This document shows positions 35,789-45,126 of a stretch of 64,000 nt of DNA, piece by piece. The position numbers were made by a program, and so were the translations under genes. The DNA comes from UBA4416 sp040387475 (lineage in GTDB: Bacteria > Bacteroidota > Bacteroidia > B-17B0 > Aurantibacillaceae): contig JAZKDT010000018.1 of the NCBI GenBank assembly GCA_040387475.1, positions 1-64,000 on the forward strand, written 5' to 3'. How positions within the stretch are numbered: position 1 is the stretch's first letter; every line of letters starts with the position of its first letter. Under the pieces are notes generated by a model. That model was not told the origin of the DNA, made no database searches, and saw only the letters and a program-made list of their open reading frames with translations.

Positions 35789-35902
35789 AGTAATCTGGTT
35801 ATCAGACCATTAAAAACGAATTTACCCCCATTTGATGTTTTAGTAATTAAATCTTAACGCTGGCTCGTCATTTGTATAATTAGGAACACCTAATTTAGTA
35901 AT

Positions 35903-37174
35903 ATGCAAATTGCTCAAAATTTAGTTAGTAAAACGTCCGTTTTAATTTCAAAAAAAGTTTTCTGGGCTCTTTTGTTTATAGGAACGTTCCTTTTTCTAAC
36001 AATTGAATCTTTCAATAAAGGTGATTTTCACATCTTCTTAGAAGCTTCAAAAAGCCTTTTTAACGGCGAAAACATATACGAAAAAACATATTTCGACGGA
36101 TATCATTATTTTTATTCACTGTTATTTACCATTTTAATTTACCCGTTAACTTTTTTACCCGTTCACTTAGCGGTTTTTTTATGGTTATGTTTCAGCGTTT
36201 TTTTAATTCACAGATTATTCCTCACAATCGGCAAATTATTGCCCATTTCGGCCTTATCGTCTACCGGGCAAAAATGGTTTTGGGTGTTAATAAGCATTTT
36301 TAGTCTACGTTTAATCCTCGAAAACATCCATGTGGCGCAAATCACTATTTTATTATTGTATTTGTGTGTTCAAGGGCTATACCTGATACATAACAAAAAA
36401 GTGTTTACAGGCGCTGCTTTAATAGCATTAGGCATTAATATTAAATTATTACCAATTGTATTATTGCCCTATTTATTGTATCGACGCCAGTTTAAAGCGG
36501 CTGCCCTTGTTGTCGGATTTAGCACATTTTTTCTATGCGTTCCTATTCTTTTTATCGAACAAAGCGAGTTTGAGATCCTGATCACAACCTGGCTGCATCT
36601 TGTTAATCCCTTTAACACACAACATGTATTAGATGTTGAGGAACGTAGCTTTCATAGTTTAACGACTTTGATATCCACCCTTTTTGTAGAAAATGTACCA
36701 GACGTTTATGCCCTCAAAATTAAACGAAATATCGCCGATGTTAGCTTTGAAACCCTCAACCTGATTATTACCGGTGCACGACTATTTTTAATAGCATTTA
36801 CATTATATTTCCTACGCAGCATGCCCTTCAAAAAAAACAAATACAGTTTTAAAAGGCTTTGGGAAATAAGCTATATATTATGTTTAATTCCGTTGATTTT
36901 TCCGCACCAACAGCATTATGCATTTTTATTTATCCTCCCTGCTTACAGTTATTGTATTTACTATATGCTACAGTATCATAGCCTCCTGGGAACATTAAAA
37001 AAACGTCTGGTAATTTTGATGCTTATCCTCATTTACTTAATGGTTAATATGAAATTGTTACTCGGTAGTTTTAATGACTATTATGAACACTTTAAGATTT
37101 TGACCTATGGCGCCGTGTTTTTACTCGTTACGCTTAGTGTTCTGGTTCCGCACAAATCACTGAAAAACAGTTAG
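35903..37174 (+). CDS. GT87/DUF2029-like polytopic membrane glycosyltransferase
   Basis: A 423-residue protein with about ten hydrophobic segments. Near the N-terminus is the family pattern KGDFHIFLEASKSLFNGENI, then YEKTYFDGYHYFYSLLFTIL with an Asp and aromatic cluster at the first outer loop, as in lipid-linked GT-C enzymes of the GT87 type (mannosyl- or arabinosyltransferases using polyprenyl-phosphate sugars). LGINIKLLPIVLLPYLLYRR is also typical. The sugar and acceptor are unknown. The gene is not next to the polysaccharide cluster at 48-55 kb. Confidence 0.82.
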   Translation: MQIAQNLVSKTSVLISKKVFWALLFIGTFLFLTIESFNKGDFHIFLEASKSLFNGENIYEKTYFDGYHYFYSLLFTILIYPLTFLPVHLAVFLWLCFSVFLIHRLFLTIGKLLPISALSSTGQKWFWVLISIFSLRLILENIHVAQITILLLYLCVQGLYLIHNKKVFTGAALIALGINIKLLPIVLLPYLLYRRQFKAAALVVGFSTFFLCVPILFIEQSEFEILITTWLHLVNPFNTQHVLDVEERSFHSLTTLISTLFVENVPDVYALKIKRNIADVSFETLNLIITGARLFLIAFTLYFLRSMPFKKNKYSFKRLWEISYILCLIPLIFPHQQHYAFLFILPAYSYCIYYMLQYHSLLGTLKKRLVILMLILIYLMVNMKLLLGSFNDYYEHFKILTYGAVFLLVTLSVLVPHKSLKNS

Positions 37175-37229
37175 TTTTTTGTTTTAAACATCCTATTTGT
37201 TGCTGTCTTTTTTCTATTACATTAGTAAG

Positions 37230-38297
37230 GTGAAAGAGGTAAACCAAATACTCACAGATTTAAAACGGAAGATCTTTAAACCTGTTTATTTTTTAAGCGG
37301 AGAAGAGGCCTATTACATTGATCTGGTAAGTGATTATATTGAAAAAAATGTACTCGATGAAAGCGAGCAGGAATTCAATCAAACGATCTTGTACGGAAAA
37401 GAAGCAGATATGAACACGATCATTTCTGCAGCCAAGCGATTCCCGATGATGAGTGAATACCAGGTTGTGATCGTAAAAGAAGCCCAGAATTTAAAAGAAC
37501 TCGGAAAAGCATCGGGTGGCGATGATGAAGATGATGAAGTTCCTGCAAAAAAAACAGTCGCTACGTCCAACGCCTTAGCCGGTTATTTGCAACAACCTCA
37601 ACCATCTACCATTCTTGTATTTTGTTATAAATATAAAACACTTGATAAAAGAAGTGCAGTTTATAAATCTCTTCAAAAGAACCATGTTTTTTTGGAGACT
37701 AAAAAAATGTACGATAACCAGATCCCCGAATGGATCACCTCCTTTGTTACCGAAAAGAAGTTTAAAATCGGTCCAAAAGCTTCATTTTTATTGGCTGAGT
37801 TTTTAGGAAATGATTTGTCTAAAATCAGCAATGAAGTTGAAAAACTATTTATCAATTTAAAAGATGGCGAAGAAGTAACCGCCGAAGCCGTTCAGGACAA
37901 TATCGGAATCAGTAAAGAATTTAATGTCTTTGAATTACAGGATGCCCTGGCTAAAAAAGATATATTAAAAGCAAACCGCATCGTAAATTATTTCTCGGCA
38001 AACGAAAAAGAACATCCGGCGGTTATGACCCTGAGCACACTATATGGGTATTTTTCAAAAATATTAGTGTATCACTTTGCTCCCGACAAATCAAAATTTG
38101 CGGTAGCGCAGACTTTGGGAGTTAATCCTTTCTTTGTGGACGGCTATGCGAAAGCAGCTCAAAATTATGGGACTGCTAAATTGAAGGCGGTTTTTGGTTA
38201 TTTAAAAGAATATGATCTAAAGACCAAAGGCGTTGATAATAGTGGTGTAAATAATGGCGAGTTGATGAAGGAATTGATCTTTAAGATTTTGCATTAA
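37230..38297 (+). CDS. holA: DNA polymerase III subunit delta
   Basis: The clamp-loader delta subunit. The 355-residue product starts near VNQILTDLKRKIFKPVYFLS, with GEEAYYIDLVSDYIEK (helicase-like fold of the clamp loader), FPMMSEYQVVIVKEAQNLKE, an acidic insert (GGDDEDDEVPAKK), KYKTLDKRSAVYKSLQ, and a C-terminal collar domain (EHPAVMTLSTLYGYFSKILV). The start is a GTG at 37230; a TTG at 37197 would add 11 hydrophobic residues not seen in relatives. Length is normal (about 330-350). Confidence 0.92.
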   Translation: MKEVNQILTDLKRKIFKPVYFLSGEEAYYIDLVSDYIEKNVLDESEQEFNQTILYGKEADMNTIISAAKRFPMMSEYQVVIVKEAQNLKELGKASGGDDEDDEVPAKKTVATSNALAGYLQQPQPSTILVFCYKYKTLDKRSAVYKSLQKNHVFLETKKMYDNQIPEWITSFVTEKKFKIGPKASFLLAEFLGNDLSKISNEVEKLFINLKDGEEVTAEAVQDNIGISKEFNVFELQDALAKKDILKANRIVNYFSANEKEHPAVMTLSTLYGYFSKILVYHFAPDKSKFAVAQTLGVNPFFVDGYAKAAQNYGTAKLKAVFGYLKEYDLKTKGVDNSGVNNGELMKELIFKILH

Positions 38298-38300
38298 AAT

Positions 38301-40274
38301 ATGTCCATTAAAAACTATTTATTTGGTATTTCTATAATACTAAACGTTTCTCTTTATTCTCAATTTAAAGGAACCTACCAATTCCCCGAAAAATTCAGTA
38401 AAAGCTACTTTTTTGATCCGGTTGCGTCTTATCAAAAGATAAAAGATTACCAGATAACAGGCGTGTCGAAAGAAGACATGGACAGCTATAAAATCAAAAG
38501 TACGTACAGTCTCCAAAGGGATTTCGACAACAATATGTTTTATCTGGAATGGTATGAACTCGAAAATTACCTGGATAAACTGGTAGACTCTATAATACCG
38601 GCAGATCTTAAAGCAAAACAAAAATTCACTGTTTTTATTAGACGGAATTCAAATTTTGATATAGAGGTGTTAGGAAATGGGTTTATCTTTATAAATATCG
38701 GCACTTTATCCGTGTGTAAAAATGAGACAGAGCTGAGTTTTTTACTGGCGCATCATATATATCACACCTTTTATAGCAACAGCGCCGCAAAAATGAAGGC
38801 AGGATTGGATGCATTGCGAAAAGACAAATCCAATAATGCAAAATATGTTGACAATAAACTAAATTTAATTTTTGTTGAAAATTTTGGATTGGAAATGAAG
38901 GCTGACTCTTTTGCATATAGCTGTATCGCCAATTCAAAACAAAATTTAAATAAACTCGACAATATTTTGAATACATTACAATATGTAGAACGAAAGTCCT
39001 TTACTATTTACTCAAAAGAATTTTATGTAAGTATGAAAAATCTTGTTCCCTCGTTGTTAAAAAAGGATACAGTTATAGGCCGACAAAAATATTTACATCA
39101 GGCAGTAAAAAATATAAATGTACAGGGCTCAAATTATATTATCGACTCTGTGTACTTTACTAAGACAAAAAAAGCTGCCCGCGAAGATTGTAAAAAAATA
39201 AACATGGAAATTGGCACCCTTGAAAGAACTTTGCAACTTGCCTTTGTAGATTATTTACTGGGAGATGGATCACCAAAAAATCTGTTTTATATTATTGAAT
39301 CGACACGCAGGATGATGTATAGAGAGCCTGAATTACTAAAAAAAGGTTTTTTAGCGGAAGATCTTCAGTATACTGAATCCTTCGACAATACAAATTCAAG
39401 CATATTGAAAAAACCTGAATACTTGTTTATCGATTCTGCGCTTTATAATAAAGCGCAAAAACATCCACTCATCAATATTGAAGAAAAGCCCTTTCATACC
39501 TATGAGGGCGCATTCTGGTATTTTATAAAAGAAGCAGAGAGTAAGAGCTTAAATGAAGCCCAATTTTCAAAGGCTTTATTTTATTATTCTCAAAAAGATG
39601 AGGTAAAATTTTTAGCAAGCCTCAACACATACCTAGAAAAAGGTGGTGGAATTTACTCGGATTTTGCTGAAAATTTAAATAAGTATAAAATGCCCTACAT
39701 AAAAGATGGTAAAACACTTGTAATCATAGATCACACTACGAACGCGTATGGTGATAATTACTACCAGTCATTAGATAGAATGAAATATAATGCGATGATA
39801 CACCAACAATTTAAATTTGATTCAACAAAAATAAACTTAGCAATCTTAAATGAATATTCAGGCACTAAACCAAAGCAGCTAAATCAATATCAAAAGATTA
39901 ATAATAGTATAGCAAAGTTGTATGAAAAAAAGGATCTGGATATTTTTTCCAAAAAAAGATATTTAGGGAAAGAGACAATGGATGAGAGAGACAAAAGAAA
40001 TAAATTCAATAAGAGCCTGTTTGTGTACAATCCTGATCTCTTTAAATGGTTCAGTGATGAACACTACAGTGGAATTTTTCTTCAAAAAATCAATTACCAA
40101 TATGCGCAGGAAACCGACCTGGAAGAAAGACAAAACACTTATACAATCAGCTACTGTAATTCATTTGACAACCGCCCATTCTTCTGGAATTCAGTCAGAA
40201 ATAATAACGTAAAGAAACAAACTACTGCGGAGATGATAAAAGATGCCCGCGATTTTCTCTTTTATAAGGACTAG
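38301..40274 (+). CDS. Secreted M48-like pseudopeptidase of unknown function
   Basis: A 657-residue protein with a signal peptide (KNYLFGISIILNVSLYSQ). Residues 108-205 align by eye with M48 zinc peptidases: GNGFIFINIGTLSVCKNETE, LSFLLAHHIYHTFYSN, and EMKADSFAYSCI. The helix has His151-His152-x-x-His155 where M48 enzymes have H-E-x-x-H, so both His ligands and the third-ligand Glu198 are kept but the catalytic Glu is replaced by His. About 450 further residues are unrecognised, including a stretch starting TLVIIDHTTNAYGDNYYQSL. It begins three bases after holA and ends flush against the convergent VWA gene. A non-catalytic, zinc-binding envelope protein is inferred. Confidence 0.72.
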   Translation: MSIKNYLFGISIILNVSLYSQFKGTYQFPEKFSKSYFFDPVASYQKIKDYQITGVSKEDMDSYKIKSTYSLQRDFDNNMFYLEWYELENYLDKLVDSIIPADLKAKQKFTVFIRRNSNFDIEVLGNGFIFINIGTLSVCKNETELSFLLAHHIYHTFYSNSAAKMKAGLDALRKDKSNNAKYVDNKLNLIFVENFGLEMKADSFAYSCIANSKQNLNKLDNILNTLQYVERKSFTIYSKEFYVSMKNLVPSLLKKDTVIGRQKYLHQAVKNINVQGSNYIIDSVYFTKTKKAAREDCKKINMEIGTLERTLQLAFVDYLLGDGSPKNLFYIIESTRRMMYREPELLKKGFLAEDLQYTESFDNTNSSILKKPEYLFIDSALYNKAQKHPLINIEEKPFHTYEGAFWYFIKEAESKSLNEAQFSKALFYYSQKDEVKFLASLNTYLEKGGGIYSDFAENLNKYKMPYIKDGKTLVIIDHTTNAYGDNYYQSLDRMKYNAMIHQQFKFDSTKINLAILNEYSGTKPKQLNQYQKINNSIAKLYEKKDLDIFSKKRYLGKETMDERDKRNKFNKSLFVYNPDLFKWFSDEHYSGIFLQKINYQYAQETDLEERQNTYTISYCNSFDNRPFFWNSVRNNNVKKQTTAEMIKDARDFLFYKD

Positions 40275-41654
40275 TTACTTATACAACTCCACTTTAACCT
40301 CTACATCAGATCTTACGGTAAACCTCTTCTCAATTGTATAGATAGAACCTTTCAAACTCTTCGCCCTCCACTCTATCCGGTAATTCCCGGGCTGCAAATA
40401 ATAAACCTGCGAAGTTGTATTATTTAAGTTACAAACCCATTCCAGTTTTTTAGTATCCTTATAAATACTCCCATCTCCATTATCAAGCGCTTTAACTGTT
40501 AACATACCTGCGTTGGGTAATTCAATAAGCTTTGTTTGCGATTGAGTTATAGTAACCGCATTGATGTACGTCCTGGGAAGAGTTAATATCTCGAGGTCGT
40601 AATTACCTGTAATATATTTTTCAGTTGTATTCATCAATTGCACATTTAAGGTTTGCATATTACCGCTTGATTTTCTTACGATCGCTTTTATCTTTTCATT
40701 AAAATTATACACCCCCGACGGTCTTCTCAATTCAATAAATCCCTGTGGCGCATCAATTGGAATGATCGTATGTTTTCCCTGATTCAACTTTACCTCTTTA
40801 CTTTCGGTAGCCGGAATGGTATGTGCAATAACTTTATAAGTAGGGAAATCATCCAGATATAAAGTGTCGGGATTATTTTTTTGGTTTAAGGTATGAAGGT
40901 AATTGTAAGCATAATTACCGGTATTCGTATTGTAAAAAGTCATATTGACATTGGTTTCACTTGGTAACGATTTGGAGTCCAATAAATTTACCTGAGCAGA
41001 TGTTTTATTTAATTTTTGTTTGGAGATTATGGCGCTGATATCCGTTACCAGTGACGTATTATCAAAATCATAATAATCACCAACACATTCAAAGGTTTTT
41101 ATTTGCTCCGGCGACAAACCAATACCAATGATAAAGGGTTTAAATACAATTCCCTTTTCCATTAATTTCATTCGGGCTTTACAAGGATCACCGTCACATT
41201 CCTCTATACCATCCGTAATTAAAATGATCATGTTCACGGCTTTGGTATCCGGAAAATCATTAGCGGATTCCGTCAGTGAATGTTCGATGGGAGTAATACC
41301 CGTTGGCTTAGCTTCGGCCACTTTGCTTTTAATAAGCGCAACGTTATTTTTACTGAAAGGGACTACCAGCTTGGAGTCTTTACAATCACCGGGCGGATAT
41401 TTTACCGTATGACCGTACATGCGTAAGGCAAACTGAATATTTTTTTGTTTATTGAGGCTATCCAGGAATTTATAGAATAGATCTTTGGCACCCTGCATAC
41501 GAGTGGTAGTATTGTGCTTTGCCTTCATGCTATTACTGGCGTCAAATACAAACAATACTCTGGTTAACGATGGCTCTGTCTTTTTTACCTGTGCGCTAAG
41601 TATTTGACTTGTTAGTAAAACAAAGCTAAAGAATATGTTTCTGAAAACTGTCAT
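40275..41654 (-). CDS. Secreted von Willebrand factor A domain protein
   Basis: A 459-residue protein with a signal peptide (NIFFSFVLLTSQILSAQ), then a VWA domain (about residues 30-215) with an intact metal site: VLFVFDASNSM (Asp38, Ser40, Ser42), a Thr in KPTGITPIEHSL, and an Asp in ILITDGIEECDGD. The C-terminal 240 residues are beta-rich (PEGA/carboxypeptidase-regulatory-like strands such as YLQPGNYRIEW). There is no lipobox or sorting domain, so it is probably periplasmic. The ligand is unknown. A -7 box overlapped by a palindrome lies upstream. Confidence 0.88.
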   Translation of the reverse strand: MTVFRNIFFSFVLLTSQILSAQVKKTEPSLTRVLFVFDASNSMKAKHNTTTRMQGAKDLFYKFLDSLNKQKNIQFALRMYGHTVKYPPGDCKDSKLVVPFSKNNVALIKSKVAEAKPTGITPIEHSLTESANDFPDTKAVNMIILITDGIEECDGDPCKARMKLMEKGIVFKPFIIGIGLSPEQIKTFECVGDYYDFDNTSLVTDISAIISKQKLNKTSAQVNLLDSKSLPSETNVNMTFYNTNTGNYAYNYLHTLNQKNNPDTLYLDDFPTYKVIAHTIPATESKEVKLNQGKHTIIPIDAPQGFIELRRPSGVYNFNEKIKAIVRKSSGNMQTLNVQLMNTTEKYITGNYDLEILTLPRTYINAVTITQSQTKLIELPNAGMLTVKALDNGDGSIYKDTKKLEWVCNLNNTTSQVYYLQPGNYRIEWRAKSLKGSIYTIEKRFTVRSDVEVKVELYK

Positions 41655-41668
41655 TTAAAATATAACTT

Positions 41669-41688
41669 CAAATGTAACAGAGGTTACA
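41669..41688 (-). promoter_or_regulatory. -7 box and overlapping palindrome upstream of the VWA gene
   Basis: On the minus strand TACATTTG (41669-41676) matches the -7 consensus. TGTAAC (41673-41678) and GTTACA (41683-41688) form an inverted repeat with a 4-base spacer that overlaps the box by four bases. The position would suit a repressor operator. Confidence 0.4.
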
Positions 41689-41741
41689 GCTTAAAACCTA
41701 ACCAAAACCGAAACTTATTAAAAGTGAAATGCTAAGAAAAA

Positions 41742-43769
41742 CTATCGAAGGATATTAACATGCCCTTTTAACTGGATATACTCTCCGCGGGCGTTTTTGT
41801 ATTCTATCAGGTATACATACACATCGTCGGTAGCAGCGTCGCCGGTCCAGCCTTCTTTATCACTATGGGTTTCAAATACTTTATCACCCCAGCGGTTAAA
41901 TACCATAACCTTGTAATCTGTTTTTTCAACATATTGCGCTGCTGGCAACCACGTGCTATTAAGACCTTTGGGAGCAAAAGCATTTGGTACAAAAATCGTA
42001 ACCTCTACATATGCATCGGCAGGATTTGATTTTGCCTGATCTTTAAATCCATGTATGTTTCCCGATCCTTCAACGGCTTCTACATAGTATGAAAACTTAC
42101 CCTGTTCACTTATATAATTTTCAATATCATCTGTATATGTTTTAGTTCCCGCTGGTACATTGATTATAGGCATGGGATCAAAAGCCCCATTCACAGCTCG
42201 GTAAATATTGAAAGACTCTACACCTGCATTCCAGGTTGTATAATCATCCCAACTAAGCGTATTATAAAATATATTCTCATTATCGTTGCTAACATGCAAT
42301 ACAATCGATTTTGAGGAATCACTCCATACACCCGGATTACCGCAATCATCAGTTGCTTCTATTTTATAATAATAGTTTTTTTCGTTTGTTTTAACGTTAG
42401 CGTCTGTATATGTTTGCGGCATTAGCGTAGAAGAATTCACAAACGTTAATTTCGAATAAGTGATACCATCCTCAGATTTATACACATTACATCCTTTAAA
42501 CGGGTTAGTGGTATCAACTGTAAACGTGAGTTCGATCTGTTTGCTCGCCGTATTTACGCTGACCGAATTAATATAAACATAAGCCGGCCCTGGTAACCCG
42601 GTAGCTGTAAAACAAGATTCGTTTGAGCTTGCGCTAATGGAATTATCTGAATTCCAAACCCTGATGATGTAACAGTAAGTGGCTCCCGGTATTAATCCTG
42701 TGTGTGAAAAAGAAGTAGATGTTGAAGAGCCGATAACACTGTACGAGGAAGAATTAACGGAGCAAAGAACGTCGTATTTTAAAACGCCCTTTGGTAAATT
42801 GGAATAGGGAGTCCAGCTAAGAACAGCTGTTCGCGAACACAAATCATAAACGGGTGCGGTTAAAAAAATAGTATTATGCGTTAAACTAGGAATCGCATAA
42901 TTTCCACAACTATCAACTGCAGAAATACAATACCCCTGTGAAGAAGTTCCGGCTGATGCGCCTCCAGCCGTATAGGTGGTATTTCCGGGCCCGCATATGG
43001 TATCAACAGGAACTAAAGCGCCTCCAATTTTTTTATAAATAACGTAACAGGTCACATCCAAATAAGGAGAAGGTTCCCAACCTAATACCACATCTCCGTT
43101 AGAGTTCACGGATGCTGAATCGACGACTACAATCGGCGGCGGTTGAATATTTCTACAGGTATCTCCTTTCACATTCGACACTGAGGTGCATCCATACGAG
43201 TCAGAGATTTCCACTTTATAGTTATAAAATACCTTACAACGGTAGATCGTATCTTTATAGTTCAATTTATTCCCGGTATAAATAACGCTCCAGGTATTTG
43301 CGGGATATTCCCGTGAAACTGTATAAGTAGGAGATGACGTCGGTAATAAAGGAGTTTTAACGGCATTCCAGTTTAAATTGGAAATACCATTGATACTGCC
43401 TCCGGTTACATTTAAAAAAATAGACCGTAGCGTATCAGAAGACGTTGATGTACTTGTTCCGGCCGAACTGATTGTTTTAACAAAATAATATTGTGATTGT
43501 GAATTAGTACCTGTTGGCGATTGAACATAGGTACTTTGATTATATACGTTCACTGTGCCCGCCAACGTATAGGTTACTCCGGTGGGCGACGTCCATATTT
43601 GGTACTCAGTAAACAGGCCGCCCGGATCGGGAGGTATAATCCAGGATAATGTAGTGCTATTGGAATTAACAGAAATGCACCTCAAAATAGGCGCGGCAAC
43701 CTGGGCATTGATCTTTGAAAAGAAAAATACGTAAAAAAAAATTAAAATATAGAAGTGGCGTTTTTTCAA
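41742..43769 (-). CDS. Fibronectin-type surface protein with type B T9SS sorting domain
   Basis: A 675-residue protein with a signal peptide (YILIFFYVFFFSKINAQ), about six fibronectin type III-like modules (for example SNSTTLSWIIPPDPGGLFTE, YDVLCSVNSSSYSVIGSS, YNTLSWDDYTTWNAGVESFN), and a C-terminal gliding-motility-associated (CHU_C, type B) sorting domain: VPNAFAPKGLNSTW, DYKVMVFNRWGDKVFETH and GHVNILR. Type B cargo is usually released or displayed at the cell surface through T9SS. The start is a TTG with no better alternative. Ligand unknown. Confidence 0.9.
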   Translation of the reverse strand: MKKRHFYILIFFYVFFFSKINAQVAAPILRCISVNSNSTTLSWIIPPDPGGLFTEYQIWTSPTGVTYTLAGTVNVYNQSTYVQSPTGTNSQSQYYFVKTISSAGTSTSTSSDTLRSIFLNVTGGSINGISNLNWNAVKTPLLPTSSPTYTVSREYPANTWSVIYTGNKLNYKDTIYRCKVFYNYKVEISDSYGCTSVSNVKGDTCRNIQPPPIVVVDSASVNSNGDVVLGWEPSPYLDVTCYVIYKKIGGALVPVDTICGPGNTTYTAGGASAGTSSQGYCISAVDSCGNYAIPSLTHNTIFLTAPVYDLCSRTAVLSWTPYSNLPKGVLKYDVLCSVNSSSYSVIGSSTSTSFSHTGLIPGATYCYIIRVWNSDNSISASSNESCFTATGLPGPAYVYINSVSVNTASKQIELTFTVDTTNPFKGCNVYKSEDGITYSKLTFVNSSTLMPQTYTDANVKTNEKNYYYKIEATDDCGNPGVWSDSSKSIVLHVSNDNENIFYNTLSWDDYTTWNAGVESFNIYRAVNGAFDPMPIINVPAGTKTYTDDIENYISEQGKFSYYVEAVEGSGNIHGFKDQAKSNPADAYVEVTIFVPNAFAPKGLNSTWLPAAQYVEKTDYKVMVFNRWGDKVFETHSDKEGWTGDAATDDVYVYLIEYKNARGEYIQLKGHVNILR

Positions 43770-43891
43770 AAATTAGGCTTTAAATGCTTGTTTTTCAACT
43801 ACAAAGTAACGCAAATTTGACGGCTTTAGTATGCAAAAAAACCTAAATTTATTAAAACGCCTATTTTAATGAGTAATACAAACAAAAACAA

Positions 43892-43899
43892 TATTTTTG
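43892..43899 (+). promoter_or_regulatory. -7 box for the thiolase-cysteine desulfurase pair
   Basis: TATTTTTG matches TAnnTTTG, 21 bases before the ATG. No TTG lies at the -33 spacing. Confidence 0.55.
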
Positions 43900-43920
43900 T
43901 AGCTCAAAATTAAACTCACT

Positions 43921-45126
43921 ATGCAACAAGCTTATATTATAAACGGACTTAGAACTGCTATCGGAAACTTTGGAGGATCACTTTCAACCGTCAGGGCTGA
44001 TGATTTGGCAACCCTCGTATTAAAAGAACTAATGGCAAAAAACCCCTCGGTAGATTTTACAAAAGTGGGCGATGTGATTATGGGCTGCGCTAACCAGGCC
44101 GGAGAAGATAATCGCAATGTTGCAAGAATGGCTTCACTCATGGCAGGCTTACCTGTTACCGTTCCAGGGCAAACGGTAAACCGTTTATGTGCATCTGGTT
44201 TAAGTGCGACTATTGATGCTGCACGATATATCCAATTAGGAGAAGCAGAACTCATGATCTCTTCTGGCGTTGAAAATATGACTCGTGGCCCTTTAGTAAT
44301 GAATAAAGCAGGTTCGGCCTTTGGGCGCGACCAGCAATTGTTTGACAGCAGCTTTGGATGGCGTTTTATAAATCCCAAACTAAAGGAGCAATTTGGTGTA
44401 GATGCGATGGGCGATACAGCTGAGAACGTGGCAGAAATGCATCAAATCAGCCGGGAAGATCAGGATGCTTTTGCATTGTGGAGCCAGCAAAAAGCCGCAA
44501 AAGCGAATGCGGCCGGAAGATTTGATAAAGAAATTATACCGGTAGAGATTCCTCAAAAGAAAGGTGATGCTTTGATTTTTAAAACAGATGAATTTGCGAA
44601 GGCAAATACAACGCTGGAAGGCTTACAAAAATTAAAGCCCGCTTTTAAAAAAGATGGTACAGTTACAGCGGGAAATGCATCTGGGTTGAACGATGGTGCG
44701 GCTGCTATTTTATTGGCAGGCGAAAATGCTATTAAAGCATACAACTTAAAACCATTGGCACGTATTGTAAGTAGCGCTGTTGTGGGTGTTGAACCTCGGA
44801 TCATGGGACTAGGGCCGGTAGAAGCTGCTAACAAGGCTTTAAAAAACGCCGGTTTAAGCTGGAAAGACATTGACCTTATTGAGTTGAACGAAGCCTTCGC
44901 TGCACAGGCATTAGGATGCACACGTCAGTGGGGCCTGGATGATAAAGATTCGCGTATTAATCCAAATGGTGGTGCTATTGCTTTAGGTCACCCATTAGGA
45001 ATGAGCGGAGCCCGAATTATTAATTCCGCTGCTATTGAATTGAACCTTCAAAACAAGAAATATGCGTTGGTAACCATGTGTATTGGTGTTGGACAAGGTT
45101 ACGCCGCTATCATCGAGAAGGCATAA
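43921..45126 (+). CDS. Acetyl-CoA C-acyltransferase (thiolase)
   Basis: A 401-residue thiolase for thiolytic cleavage of 3-oxoacyl-CoA. The nucleophile is Cys90 (VNRLCASGLSATIDAARYI), with His357 in GGAIALGHPLGMSGARI and Cys387 in TMCIGVGQGY; NEAFAAQAL is also present. The loop SGVENMTRGPLVMNKA with the later FGWRFINPKLKEQFG resembles 3-oxoadipyl-CoA thiolases (PcaF/PaaJ), so the substrate may be 3-oxoadipyl-CoA or a fatty 3-oxoacyl-CoA; no aromatic-degradation genes are adjacent. The stop overlaps the start of the cysteine desulfurase gene (TAATG). Confidence 0.94.
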   Translation: MQQAYIINGLRTAIGNFGGSLSTVRADDLATLVLKELMAKNPSVDFTKVGDVIMGCANQAGEDNRNVARMASLMAGLPVTVPGQTVNRLCASGLSATIDAARYIQLGEAELMISSGVENMTRGPLVMNKAGSAFGRDQQLFDSSFGWRFINPKLKEQFGVDAMGDTAENVAEMHQISREDQDAFALWSQQKAAKANAAGRFDKEIIPVEIPQKKGDALIFKTDEFAKANTTLEGLQKLKPAFKKDGTVTAGNASGLNDGAAAILLAGENAIKAYNLKPLARIVSSAVVGVEPRIMGLGPVEAANKALKNAGLSWKDIDLIELNEAFAAQALGCTRQWGLDDKDSRINPNGGAIALGHPLGMSGARIINSAAIELNLQNKKYALVTMCIGVGQGYAAIIEKA

